From assembly GCA_016929415.1 (NCBI GenBank), contig JAFGIW010000172.1, forward strand, positions 49,866 through 113,865: 64,000 bases of DNA. The letters are read 5' to 3'. Shown piece by piece: positions 9,093 to 18,274 of this stretch; position 1 is the first letter of the stretch, and each line of letters starts with the position of its first letter. Under the pieces are notes generated by a model. The model ran no database searches. It was given only the letters and a program-made list of their open reading frames with translations, and had not been told where the DNA came from. A program made the translations under genes and the position numbers. The DNA comes from Chitinispirillaceae bacterium (GTDB lineage Bacteria; Fibrobacterota; Chitinivibrionia; Chitinivibrionales; Chitinispirillaceae).

Positions 9093-10226
9093 TTACTGTT
9101 CACTGTCCGATGCAGTACCTCTAAACTGCCTGGGGGAGATACCTGTGGTCTCTTTGAAAATTCGATTAAAGTGTGTTACATTGTTATAGCCTACCTTTCC
9201 GGCAATCTCAACAACGTTACGATCGGTCTCTAGCAGGAGTCTTTTCGCTTCAGCGATCCGTATCGCATTAAGGTACTTCTTATAGCTGCAGCTTTTATTT
9301 TCACGAAGGAGCTGCGAAATTTTTGCGGGTAGCACACCTGCTTCACTTGCTACCCGATTAACGGTCAGATCAGGGTTTTTATACTCTTTTGCTATACAGG
9401 CAACAACTCTGTTGAGCTGCTCATCGGTACTGTTTTCTACCTCCAGTGGTTCATATGAGATAACCACCTTTTTCTCATTACGGTATATTGAGCTTTTATA
9501 CATGAGAAATATAAGGATGTAGAGTATCACCCAGACTCCACACGCACCTGACCACAGCACGCCTCGCGAAAACATGTTTTTATGGAACGACAATTTATGC
9601 AGTGTAAAAGAGTAGGGAATATTTACCTGATTGGTATAGCCATTCTCCAGAATGATCTCGGCAACCTCTCTATAGGTCTCCTTTGGTAAAGAATCATCGG
9701 GTAATGAATTATGGACAAACCACCAGGTAGGTACGGCAAATGTTTTAAGCGGGGCGGTAAATTGTTCAAATTTATTCTGACACTTGAAAGCTTTAGAAAG
9801 AAACCGATACGTCAGGAGTTTTGACTCGTCGGTAAATCCCGGAATATTTGTGTAGATAAAAACATTCAGATCCTGTGGTATATTTGAGGTTATATCAATC
9901 GAGAAATTGTCATAGTTCGACAGGTTTCTGAACTGAGCACCTTTTTTAAGCTTCAGTTTTATCCCAGCATACGGGTATTGCTGCTTGTTCCTCAGGGTAT
10001 ATGCAATCGAAATTCCGGTCGAATCGATGGAAAACAGATCAAGCTGCGAATTACCGTCTGAGGCACGATCATCAAAAGCCTCGATATCAGTACTGCTTAG
10101 TCTGGGGAACACAATGAGGGTGCGATTATAGAGCGATAACAGAAATAAAAGGGAAAAGACAATCGGTGGAAGTAAATAGAGTTTTTTTGTGTGAATGTAG
10201 TGAACTGCGTCTACTAATTTTCTCAT
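9093..10226 (-). CDS. membrane-anchored AraC-family transcriptional regulator
   Basis: A 377-residue protein with a first membrane segment at about 17-35 (LYLLPPIVFSLLFLLSLY), an extracytoplasmic domain of about 190 residues, a second membrane segment near 225-245 (WSGACGVWVILYILIFLM) and a cytoplasmic C-terminal AraC HTH pair (about 275-370: VNRVASEAGVLPAKISQLL, then VVEIAGKVGYNNVTHFNRIF and ISPRQFR). The periplasmic part probably senses a ligand, perhaps an oligosaccharide, and signals directly to the DNA-binding domain without a phosphorelay. The GH5 gene lies immediately downstream on the same strand, 484 bp away, and is the obvious candidate target. The sensor domain matches no family I can name. 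The regulator class is secure; the ligand is inference. Confidence 0.85.
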   Translation of the reverse strand: MRKLVDAVHYIHTKKLYLLPPIVFSLLFLLSLYNRTLIVFPRLSSTDIEAFDDRASDGNSQLDLFSIDSTGISIAYTLRNKQQYPYAGIKLKLKKGAQFRNLSNYDNFSIDITSNIPQDLNVFIYTNIPGFTDESKLLTYRFLSKAFKCQNKFEQFTAPLKTFAVPTWWFVHNSLPDDSLPKETYREVAEIILENGYTNQVNIPYSFTLHKLSFHKNMFSRGVLWSGACGVWVILYILIFLMYKSSIYRNEKKVVISYEPLEVENSTDEQLNRVVACIAKEYKNPDLTVNRVASEAGVLPAKISQLLRENKSCSYKKYLNAIRIAEAKRLLLETDRNVVEIAGKVGYNNVTHFNRIFKETTGISPRQFRGTASDSEQ

Positions 10227-10471
10227 TGCATATCCTGATATTAATAGAATACAAGGGCTGAAGTTGTACTATGGGTTTATGGTGGTTGTATCGTTACAGG
10301 AGAAGATACTATCGTGACTCAGGTTTTCCTAAATGCTTTTTTACCCTATAAATTCCGCAGTTGAACGTGAGTGATATGTATAACAGCATGTTACAGATTG
10401 GATTATAAAAAGCGCAGGAGTGCCCGGGGAGGCACGTTGAGCATTTTTATAAACCAAGATGTGGTATGATG

Positions 10472-11101
10472 TTACGCAGAGTACCGCGGAGCAACTGTGG
10501 AATTTATAGGTTTTATAGTCACTATCCCCGCGCGAACGGGGGAAACGAGAGCGGAACGTTCGAACAGCAGACTCCCGATGTTCCGTTTGATATCGCGCAC
10601 GTTCCAGTTGCACTTTATCGCCTGGAGTTCGTAGAACGTCCGTTTTAAGGGATCATCAACCTTTAAAAGCTCGACAAAATGGGAAAATGACAGTAACGAC
10701 AGGATCTTTTCTATGGGATATTCGAACAGCACAGCCGCGTTGGTCCCGGATTCATCGGACGGTGCCTGATGAATCTTCGGCAACGCACGGCCCGATTTTC
10801 TTCCGGATTGTGCAGACACTGTCTGCATAATTTGTGGGTAACGGCGGTAAAATTGCTTGTAAATTTCAAGACTACGGTACGACACGCCGGGAATTCTCTT
10901 TCTGCTCAATTCATTGGAAAGCCTGACAATAAGCTTGTCACCATACCGCGCCCGGTCTATACCCTTCTGTTCATATTCGACGATGTAGGCGCCGATCATC
11001 CAGTTACGTAAGGTATAGGCGATGTTCACTCCTTGCGAAGCGCGTAAAAGAGTTGTTTCATTCGTAGAGTTGATTGCTCGGACAAGTTGGTTGAATTTCA
11101 T
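10472..11101 (-). pseudogene. truncated YhcG/DUF1016-type protein (N-terminal domain only)
   Basis: The first about 185 residues match the DUF1016 N-terminal domain of YhcG-type PD-(D/E)XK proteins: an early LRNWMIGAYIVEYEQKG helix pair, the SYRSLEIYKQFYRRYP segment, and RTFYELQAIKCNWNVRDIKR running into SLLFERSAL. Full-length relatives continue (usually SK...) into a C-terminal nuclease domain and reach about 340-380 residues. Here homology stops at 10547, exactly where a 29-nt CRISPR-repeat-like sequence begins, and the last 25 or so codons read through repeat and flank. AAGGAAA precedes the ATG. The nuclease domain is missing, so this is a broken gene. It sits 19 bp downstream of the cas3 remnant. 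Confidence 0.72.
10518..10546 (-). CRISPR. solitary type I-E-like CRISPR repeat (array remnant)
   Basis: A 29-nt sequence that, read on the minus strand, starts GTTTCCCCCG and ends GGGGATAGTGAC, with a CCCCG/CGGGG stem. Length, shape and orientation resemble type I-E repeats (GAGTTCCCC...GGGGATAAACC type). Only one copy exists in the window, so it is not an array. Its first base abuts the breakpoint of the truncated yhcG-type gene, and the cas3 remnant is 0.6 kb away on the same strand. I read it as the last repeat of a deleted array. A chance GC palindrome is possible but does not explain the position. Confidence 0.5.
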
Positions 11102-11120
11102 CGGATTTCCTTAATTCGAA

Positions 11121-13375
11121 TCATTCATCTATTTCCGCCGGATCGTCATCCTTATGCGGCCTCAACCCCCATCGGTCATAGATAAAAACTCTCGTACCTA
11201 TTTTAAAGATAATTCCGGCGGGACATTCATCGATAATTTCCGGTTTTTCATCTTCCGCGATACCTCCAGCCCAATGTCCGGGAATGGTGAGAAAGCGAAA
11301 AGTTACGCCGAACGGCGACGGTATCTCGCGTCCGAAATCAACGATCCGGTCTCCACCGCCGAGGCGTGTGGTGATTTTTGACGAGATGTCGCCGAAAGTG
11401 TATTCCCCGAACTCTTTGTCCCATTTGACAAGGTTAATTGCGGCGGTTTGCCCTTGTGCGTGAATGATGCCTTCGATATAGTTGGAATGCCGTTGCCATG
11501 CATCTTTCTGTCGCCGATCCCATGCGGAATCCGCGATAATCCGCTGCAGACATTCTTTATGCATTGCCGTTTCAACAAGGTGGCGGTTCATTGCAGGGAT
11601 GTCGATTGTCGGGTGTGTTTCAAGAAGCCGCCAGGTCGCTTCAAGGATGCGTAAATCCGGGTAAACCGTTCCTATTCCGTGCGGACCGCGCGCTTCTCCG
11701 TTCGAGTGAATATGAACAGATACATCACGATTTTCGGGTACAAGGACAATTACCTTCGGAATTCGGTAATCATGCGGCCGTTCTTTCTGTTTGCGATTCC
11801 GGTGCCGATGCAACCTGCCGATTCGCTGGAGAAGGACATCGATGGGGCATAAATCGGTAATCAAGAAATCGGCATCAAGATCGAGGCTCTGCTGTACTGT
11901 CTGCGTTGCAACGACTACACTGCCCCCAGCAGGCCTTGTTTTCCCATAAGCATCTTCCAGTGCCTTGTCGAGCGCTATGCGGTCTTCCTTTGAAAAACGG
12001 GAGTGGTGCGGAGCCGGTACGCCGTCGCGCGCAGGTGAGCATGCGAAACCGTGAGCGACGAAAACAACACCTGATCGACCGTTCCGACGATAATGCAACC
12101 GGCGAGGTATCGTTTCGGGTGTTCGGCGGCCCAGCCCCGGTAACGGAACCGTTCCTTGTCATCGTCATTCCACAGAACTTCGAACGGCGCAAGACGCAAC
12201 CCTGTGGTATCATCGGTCCGCAGATAACCGGGCACTGCCAATATAACCGGTGGCGCGTTTCCACCGAAAGTTGATCTGATATACTGCAAGATGCGGGCAT
12301 GAATCTGTGTCGCTGCGGTCCTTGTAGGCAGGGCGAAATACATTCCGTCAACTTTTCGTGCATGGAACAGACGCAGAAAGTAACGGAATGCGGCTTCGGT
12401 TTTACCCGAGCCTGTTTCAGCTTCAATAATAGTGATGGAACCGTTGAGGGGCATTTCGAGAGACTCGATCGCAATCTGTACCCCGCGCGGAGTGAATTGA
12501 GGGCCGAAAACGCCGGAGAATGTAATAAGTTCCGGTCCGAGTGCATCGATAGCCGGCCTGGGATTGAGAAAAAGTCGATCGCAAATTTGCCGTGCTCGTT
12601 CGCAAGAAAAAATGAACCGGTCGGGATCGCCTTCATTCGAAAATGGGAAAAAATCCTCATCGGATGCCAGCCAGTCGGCCAGCATCACAAGCCCGGAAAA
12701 AGCGTGCTGAAGTTGCGGCAGTGCGGGAAGACGCGGGCAGCCTTCATTTACATATGCTACTGGAAATCGTGACTTCGTCAAATTCATCAAACGGCCGGTT
12801 CCTTCAATGGGGTCGAGGTTCCGATACGGCCGCCAGAGGGCCGGATTTGCATTTCCCCCTCTGCATGAAACCGGTCTACCGTGATGACAGAGGGCCGCGA
12901 TTAACAATCGACATGCGGAATCATCATCAGCCCACCCGGTCATTTCCGGTAATCCTATCGCGCCGAAAAGACTGCGTTGCTCGTTACAGTCGCAGTCAAA
13001 AAGCCATACGGTTTGTGAAACATGGCCTTCAATGAACGCCGGTTTGATCAACGCCTTGTTCTGGAACCCCACATTGAATTTACCTATATCATGCAAGGCC
13101 GCAAGAACGCATAACCTAGTCTGTTGAATAGTTTCGAGGTCTTCCATGCCTCCGCATGCGGCAATTCTTCTCCGGATTACCGGCTGCTCAAGGAGCACCA
13201 TCGTGCATGCCGCCACATCGGCGCAGTGGTCGATTAACGGGTGCCAGTCGGTAACGATGCCGTCTTTATCTTTTGACAACTTTCCCCAAAAATCAGTCGG
13301 TTGACCTTTCACTCGAGGTCGTCCCCCTACCCCTGCATCGGATATTAAAATATCACTGCCCGCCGACAGTGCCAC
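11121..13375 (-). pseudogene. cas3: cas3 pseudogene (type I CRISPR helicase-nuclease), internal deletion and frameshift
   Basis: The 5' frame (13375 to 11975) encodes the HD nuclease domain (DWHPLIDH, H95-D96 in LHDIGKF, CHHG at 163-166) and helicase motif I (EAETGSGKTEAA, about 319-330), continuing through VPGYLR to GTVDQVL and HAHLRATA near residue 440. The text then jumps, in another frame, to HHSRFSKEDR and the C-terminal helicase motifs (VVVATQTVQQSLDLDADFL, QRIGRLHRH), ending at 11121. The stretch that should carry the DExH box and motif III is absent, so roughly 200 or more codons are deleted near 12015-12035 and the frame is shifted. The protein cannot work as a helicase. No Cascade, cas1 or cas2 gene is present. 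The first codon is uncertain; GTG at 13375 and an in-frame GTG about 20 codons later are both possible. Confidence 0.85.
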
Positions 13376-13436
13376 ACGATCTGGTTCTCACAGCCTACAG
13401 CCTATAGCCCACTGTCTCCCTACTCCCAACTCCCAA

Positions 13437-14021
13437 TTACCTACCCCCCTTTACAATTCCCCTCCCGGCCGCAAACGCCTTCAGGTTGCTCTCCACCACC
13501 TTCTCCCCTTTACGCTCGAACGTTTCCCGGATGACCCTTTCGAAGGTGGCAACCGCAAGCGCGGGAATGAACGCCGAAGCGATACCGATGAGCACAATGT
13601 TCGCCGCGTAGGCTGGCCCGGCGGTCTGTGCGATCTTTTTCGCATTGACGGCGATGTGGCCGGAGATTTTACCTAGCTGCTCCTCAATAAATTGTGATTC
13701 GGGATAATCGGGGATATTGACCACCGGATCAAGCGACGTAATGTACCTGCCGTTTTCCGCAAGCAGCGACAGACACCGCAGCCCCTCGATCGGTTCCATG
13801 CTGATGATGCAGTCGGCCGTTCCCGAAGGAACCAGGTCGCTCTCGATGACCCGGTCGCTGATGCGCACCTGGGCCTGGACCGCGCCGCCGCGCTGCGCCA
13901 TGCCGTGGACTTCCGACTGCCGGACATTAAAGCCGTCGCACATCGCGCACCGGGAAAGAATCGTCGCCGACGAGACCACACCCTGACCGCCCACGCCCGC
14001 AAGGATAATGTCGTAGTTCAT
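13437..14021 (-). CDS. iorB: indolepyruvate:ferredoxin oxidoreductase, beta subunit
   Basis: A 194-residue gamma-type 2-oxoacid:ferredoxin oxidoreductase domain, the normal size for IorB. It begins YDIILAGVGGQGVVSSATIL, and SEVHGMAQRGGAVQAQVR is characteristic of the family. With IorA it oxidatively decarboxylates arylpyruvates to aryl-acetyl-CoA and reduces ferredoxin in the cytoplasm. The gene overlaps the 3' end of iorA by 4 bp, so translation is probably coupled. The adjacent cas3 remnant lies just downstream. High confidence from family motifs and gene pairing. Confidence 0.92.
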   Translation of the reverse strand: MNYDIILAGVGGQGVVSSATILSRCAMCDGFNVRQSEVHGMAQRGGAVQAQVRISDRVIESDLVPSGTADCIISMEPIEGLRCLSLLAENGRYITSLDPVVNIPDYPESQFIEEQLGKISGHIAVNAKKIAQTAGPAYAANIVLIGIASAFIPALAVATFERVIRETFERKGEKVVESNLKAFAAGRGIVKGGR

Positions 14022-15622
14022 GATGCCGCTTTACCTTTCGATGATTTCTTCAGATGCTGGATGCACCCCCTGCGGGCGATGATCACCGAGAAGCCTTCGT
14101 AGTTCAGCTCCTTTCGCAGCAGCACAACATTCTTCTCATGATTCGCCGGCAGGGGAATGATGGTATGAAGGTGCTTCGGACCGACTCCCGCGCCCCTGAT
14201 GATGGAGACCAACTGCTCGGAACCCATGATGGTATCCTGCCCGCCGGTCATGGCGGTCGTGCCGTTGTCGAGAATGAGCAGGAGCATATTGACATTTGAC
14301 GTCACCGCGTCGACCAGGCCGGTCAGCCCGGAGTGTAAAAACGTGCTGTCGCCGATGGTCGCGATCACCGGGTGATATCCCGCCTCGGCCGCCCCTTTCG
14401 CCATGCCGATCGACGCCCCCATGCAGCTGGCGCTGTCGATGATCTCGTACGGCGGGATCGCCCCGAGGGTATAGCAGCCGATATCGGAGGTGATGATGGT
14501 ACCCTTATATTCATTGACGATCTCCCGCAGAACGGCAAACGTGTCGTGATGGGGGCACCCTTTGCAGAGTTGCGGCGGACGGGAGGGAAGTTTGTCAATG
14601 ACGATGCCGAGACCATGAGCAACGGACAGGTTCAGCGCTCTGGCGACACTATCCGGATTCAGCTCGCCTTCGTACGGGAGAAACCCGTCCATCTTCCCCT
14701 GAATCGGGATGGGATCGCGGATGACGCTTCGCAGTTTCTCCTCCACGAAGGGATACCCCTCCTCGATAACGACGATCCGTTCGACCCGGCCGGCAAGCCG
14801 CCTGATCTTTTCGATTGGGATCGGATAGACGCCGATGTGCAGATGCGACGGCTGTGACGGCAGCGCGGCCGCGACCTCGCAATAATAATTGCCCCCCAGG
14901 CCGGTCGTGATCACCCCATACTCCCGGAAATCCTCCTTGATTTCCAGCGTGTTCCAGGCTGATTGTTCGCTGTATTCCAGAAGCCTTGGTTGACACTCCA
15001 GCAGTGCATGGTAATTCGGCTTCGCGCACGCGGGAATGCACATCCAGTCGCTGATGACATGCGCACGGTTGAGCGCGTTCTGCGCTCTCGGCTGACGGGT
15101 CCGGATGATCGACCGGGAGTGTGCAAGTCGTGTTACCAGCCGCACCACAACGGGAATATTGAATTTTTCCGAAACGTCGAAAGCCTCGCGGGTCATTTCA
15201 TAAGCTTCCTGATGGTTCCTCGGTTCAAAGCAGGCGGTCTTGGCAAAATCAGCCGGATACCGCGTGTCCTGTTCGTTCTGTGAGGAGTGCATGCCCGGAT
15301 CGTCGGCAACGGCCGCAACCAGCCCGCCGTTTATCTTCTGCAGCGCCGAATTGGCAAAAGCATCAAAGGCGACATTCAGTCCGACATGCTTCATGGTCAC
15401 CAGGGCCCTCCTGCCTGCATACGAAACCCCCATGGCCCCTTCGTAGGAGGTCTTCTCGTTCGCGCACCATTTTGCGACGATCCCGTAGTTCCTGGCATGT
15501 TTCTGCAGAAATTCCATTATTTCCGTGGAAGGGGTTCCGGGGTACCCGTAGGCCACCGACATTCCTGCATCAATCGCACCCATTGCACAGGCTTCGTCAC
15601 CGAGCAACAACAGCCGATCCAT
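14018..15622 (-). CDS. iorA: indolepyruvate:ferredoxin oxidoreductase, alpha subunit, lacking the C-terminal ferredoxin domain
   Basis: The chosen start at 15622 (MDRLLLLGDEACAMGA) has AAAGGAG directly upstream; an upstream in-frame ATG at 15649 overlaps that site and is not preferred. The 534-residue protein has the pyrimidine-binding domain (GYPGTPSTEI), the LCKGCPHH motif near the middle, and the thiamine-diphosphate domain (GDSTFLHSGLTGL ... ILDNGTTAMTGGQ). Usual IorA proteins are about 600 or more residues long and end with two 4Fe-4S clusters. Here the chain stops after VIIARRGCIQHLKKSSKGKAAS with no CxxCxxC motif. Electrons must therefore leave through another ferredoxin or partner. 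The gene overlaps iorB and is divergent from an acyl-CoA synthetase that could use its product. Confidence 0.9.
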   Translation of the reverse strand: MDRLLLLGDEACAMGAIDAGMSVAYGYPGTPSTEIMEFLQKHARNYGIVAKWCANEKTSYEGAMGVSYAGRRALVTMKHVGLNVAFDAFANSALQKINGGLVAAVADDPGMHSSQNEQDTRYPADFAKTACFEPRNHQEAYEMTREAFDVSEKFNIPVVVRLVTRLAHSRSIIRTRQPRAQNALNRAHVISDWMCIPACAKPNYHALLECQPRLLEYSEQSAWNTLEIKEDFREYGVITTGLGGNYYCEVAAALPSQPSHLHIGVYPIPIEKIRRLAGRVERIVVIEEGYPFVEEKLRSVIRDPIPIQGKMDGFLPYEGELNPDSVARALNLSVAHGLGIVIDKLPSRPPQLCKGCPHHDTFAVLREIVNEYKGTIITSDIGCYTLGAIPPYEIIDSASCMGASIGMAKGAAEAGYHPVIATIGDSTFLHSGLTGLVDAVTSNVNMLLLILDNGTTAMTGGQDTIMGSEQLVSIIRGAGVGPKHLHTIIPLPANHEKNVVLLRKELNYEGFSVIIARRGCIQHLKKSSKGKAAS

Positions 15623-15746
15623 TGAACGACTCCTTTGGAAAACAGGCAACCATGACGTATCAATATGTATTTTGCTAAAATAGCAGATCGCCGATGATAA
15701 AACATCAACCTTGAGAAAAGATAACCGTTTATCGGGAAGTAGTGAG

Positions 15747-18014
15747 ATGAGTACAATCGATTCCGCATGGGAAGAACGGACTGAAGCAATCCTTCAACGG
15801 GCCTGGAACGATCATCGGAGCATGCTCTATGAACATGAAATTTACGAAATCCTCGACAGTCTTGACATCCGCGTCCCGGTCCATCTGGTGATCCGTGAGG
15901 TGTCCGATATCACCAATAAGGCGATCAGACTCTTCAGCAGCGACCGGATCGTCCTCAAGATCATTTCCAGGGATGTCCCGCATAAATCGAAGGTCGGCGG
16001 GGTCAGGGTGGTTCATAAGGATGCGGAGTTCATCCGTTTTTCATGTACACGCATGATCGACCATATCAGGGAACCCGGCATTGCAATCGAAGGTATCCTG
16101 CTTGTCGAATATATCGATTATTCGCAGGACCTCGGCAATGAAATCCTGCTCGGCTTCAGGGAGAGCAGCGCCTTCGGGCCGGTGATTTCATTCAGCAAGG
16201 GAGGGAGCGATGCGGTCCATTTTGCCGAGAATTTCTCGCCGCCGAATCTGATATTGCCTCCAATCGACCGTCTATGGGCGACGGCACTGCAGCAATCGAC
16301 AAAAATCTATTCGAAATACGTGAAAAACGACCGTACCGGCTATATCAACAGTATCGTCGACACTGAAATCAAGTTCAGCCGGCTGGCGACCCGGTTTTCG
16401 AGCTTCTTTCCGTCCCGGTCAAAATTCACCTTTACCGAATTCGAGGTCAACCCCTTCGTCTTCACGCCGGATCAGGATTTCATCGCGCTTGACGGACTGG
16501 CCTCCTTTGCCGAGAAAGACCGCTCGATCAATCAGCAGGCCGCCCCCGTGGATTCACTCGACCGCCTTTTCAAACCTGACGGCATCGCCGTTATCGGCGT
16601 CAGCGAGACCGGCAACGCGAAACCGGCGAACATCATCCTGAAGAACCTGATGAAGCTTGGTCATAACAACGCTTTCGGCGTCAACAACAAAGGCGGCGTT
16701 ATCACCCTCGAAGGACGAAAGATTCCGCTCTATAAAAGTATCATCGACATCGATTGCCGCATCGACCTCGCGGTCATCTGCGTCCCGGCACAGGCAACGC
16801 TCCCGGTGGTTGAAGCATGCGCGCAAAAAGGCGTCGGGGCGATCATCCTGATCCCGGGCGGGTTCAGCGAAGTGACGAAAGACCGGAGCATCGAAGAAGA
16901 GATCCTCGCCGTCGCGAAAAAGCACCATATCCGCATCATCGGACCGAACTGTCTCGGCATCGTCTATTCCGGCAGTGAAAACCGCTGCGGAATCAATACC
17001 TTCTTCATCTCCGAAGACAAATTCAGGATCAACATGGACAACGAACAGAATGTCGCCGTCATCAGCCAGAGCGGAGCGGTAGGGATAACGGAGATCTACA
17101 ACCTGCGCAATGCCATTTCGCCCAAAGTGATCGTCAGCTACGGCAACCAGATCGACGTCGATCCGGCCGACCTGATCCGCTACCTTGACGCCGACGACTC
17201 CATCGACGTGATCGGGCTCTACATCGAAGGGTTCAAACCCGGCGCGGGAAGGCTTTTCTTCAACGCCGTCACAGAAAGCAAAAAACCGATCGTGGTTTAC
17301 AAAGCGGGCCGCACCGTCGAGGGCCGAAAGGCGACGGAGTCCCATACCGCAAGCATCGCCGGCGAATACGACGTGGCGAAGGCGGCCATCAAACAGGCGG
17401 GCGGCATCGTCGCTGAAACCATCACCGATCACGGCGATTACATTAAAACCTTCGCCCTGCTCAACGATTTCAAGGTCACCGGCGACAACATCGCCATCAT
17501 CGCCAATGCAGGTTACGAAAAGACCTATGCAGCGGACCATATCGGCAATCTCCATATCGCCGCCCTGTCCGAAGCCACCCGGAAAAAACTGCGCGACTTC
17601 CTCCCCTCGTATGTAACGATCGACCCCCTTCTCGACCTCACCCCCAGCGTCACGGATGATCAATACCGCCAATCCATCGAACTCATGCTCGCCGCCCCCG
17701 AAGTTGACGCACTCTGCATCTCTATTGTCCCGCAGGCGGAGATCATCCATACAACCGACCGTGAAATCGATAATTTCCATGACAACATCGCTGCACAAAC
17801 CGTTACTATCGTCCAGAAATACAAAAAACCGGTCGTCATCTCCATCAACGTCGTGCTCGGGACCGATGCCGTTTACAATAAATTCTGCGAAGTCCTCGAC
17901 CGCGGCGGCGTTCCCACCTTTTTGACAGCCGGCAGCGCCATGGCATGCCTGAATGCATTCATCCGCCACCGGCAGATCAAGGAGAAGCAGCTGCTGAGCG
18001 AGAGGCTGAAGTAA
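15747..18014 (+). CDS. ADP-forming acyl-CoA synthetase, fused beta-alpha
   Basis: ATP-grasp domain first (about 30-240: IRVPVHLVIREV, VLKIISRDVPHKSKVGGV), then a CoA-binding Rossmann domain (from about 280: LFKPDGIAVIGVSETGNAKPA) and the ligase domains with the phosphohistidine loop ESHTASIAGEYD. This is the reverse domain order of the enzyme at 3728-5809. It converts acyl- or aryl-CoA + ADP + Pi to acid + ATP. The ATG at 15747 is chosen because homology starts soon after it; the in-frame TTG at 15711 would add 12 residues. The gene is divergent from iorA across about 125 bp, which suggests shared control. Together they would run ATP-yielding fermentation of aromatic or other 2-oxoacids. The substrate is inference. 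Confidence 0.9.
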   Translation: MSTIDSAWEERTEAILQRAWNDHRSMLYEHEIYEILDSLDIRVPVHLVIREVSDITNKAIRLFSSDRIVLKIISRDVPHKSKVGGVRVVHKDAEFIRFSCTRMIDHIREPGIAIEGILLVEYIDYSQDLGNEILLGFRESSAFGPVISFSKGGSDAVHFAENFSPPNLILPPIDRLWATALQQSTKIYSKYVKNDRTGYINSIVDTEIKFSRLATRFSSFFPSRSKFTFTEFEVNPFVFTPDQDFIALDGLASFAEKDRSINQQAAPVDSLDRLFKPDGIAVIGVSETGNAKPANIILKNLMKLGHNNAFGVNNKGGVITLEGRKIPLYKSIIDIDCRIDLAVICVPAQATLPVVEACAQKGVGAIILIPGGFSEVTKDRSIEEEILAVAKKHHIRIIGPNCLGIVYSGSENRCGINTFFISEDKFRINMDNEQNVAVISQSGAVGITEIYNLRNAISPKVIVSYGNQIDVDPADLIRYLDADDSIDVIGLYIEGFKPGAGRLFFNAVTESKKPIVVYKAGRTVEGRKATESHTASIAGEYDVAKAAIKQAGGIVAETITDHGDYIKTFALLNDFKVTGDNIAIIANAGYEKTYAADHIGNLHIAALSEATRKKLRDFLPSYVTIDPLLDLTPSVTDDQYRQSIELMLAAPEVDALCISIVPQAEIIHTTDREIDNFHDNIAAQTVTIVQKYKKPVVISINVVLGTDAVYNKFCEVLDRGGVPTFLTAGSAMACLNAFIRHRQIKEKQLLSERLK

Positions 18015-18274
18015 GGGTGGGATGGTGGAGTGATGGAAGAAAATCGAAATCGGTAACGAGTTGCCAGTTTGATGCATTCGTAGAGACGCAGGGCGGCTGT
18101 ACGTCTTCAAGGTCCAAAGGGCCGGGCAACCGATGCACCGGATCATTTTCCAAGGGCTGAAGGCCCGGGATAACAACAGACGGAATTGCCGGTCCGTCCG
18201 TGGCAAGGATTGGGTTGTCCGTGTCGTTGATAGCGATGGGGCGGGAAAATCCCGCCCCTACTTCTGTCTCCTGA
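18015..18274. other. intergenic stretch with a GC-rich perfect hairpin
   Basis: 260 bp separating two convergent genes. It contains the perfect inverted repeat GGGGCGGGA (18238-18246) / TCCCGCCCC (18250-18258) with a 3-nt loop. There is no long T-run on either strand. It may act as a bidirectional transcription stop or be a member of a dispersed intergenic repeat family. Confidence 0.45.

Noticed and set aside
16554..18206. 550-codon minus-strand frame opposite the second acyl-CoA synthetase
   Set aside because: Asp/Val-rich antisense product with no recognisable domain and no ribosome binding site.
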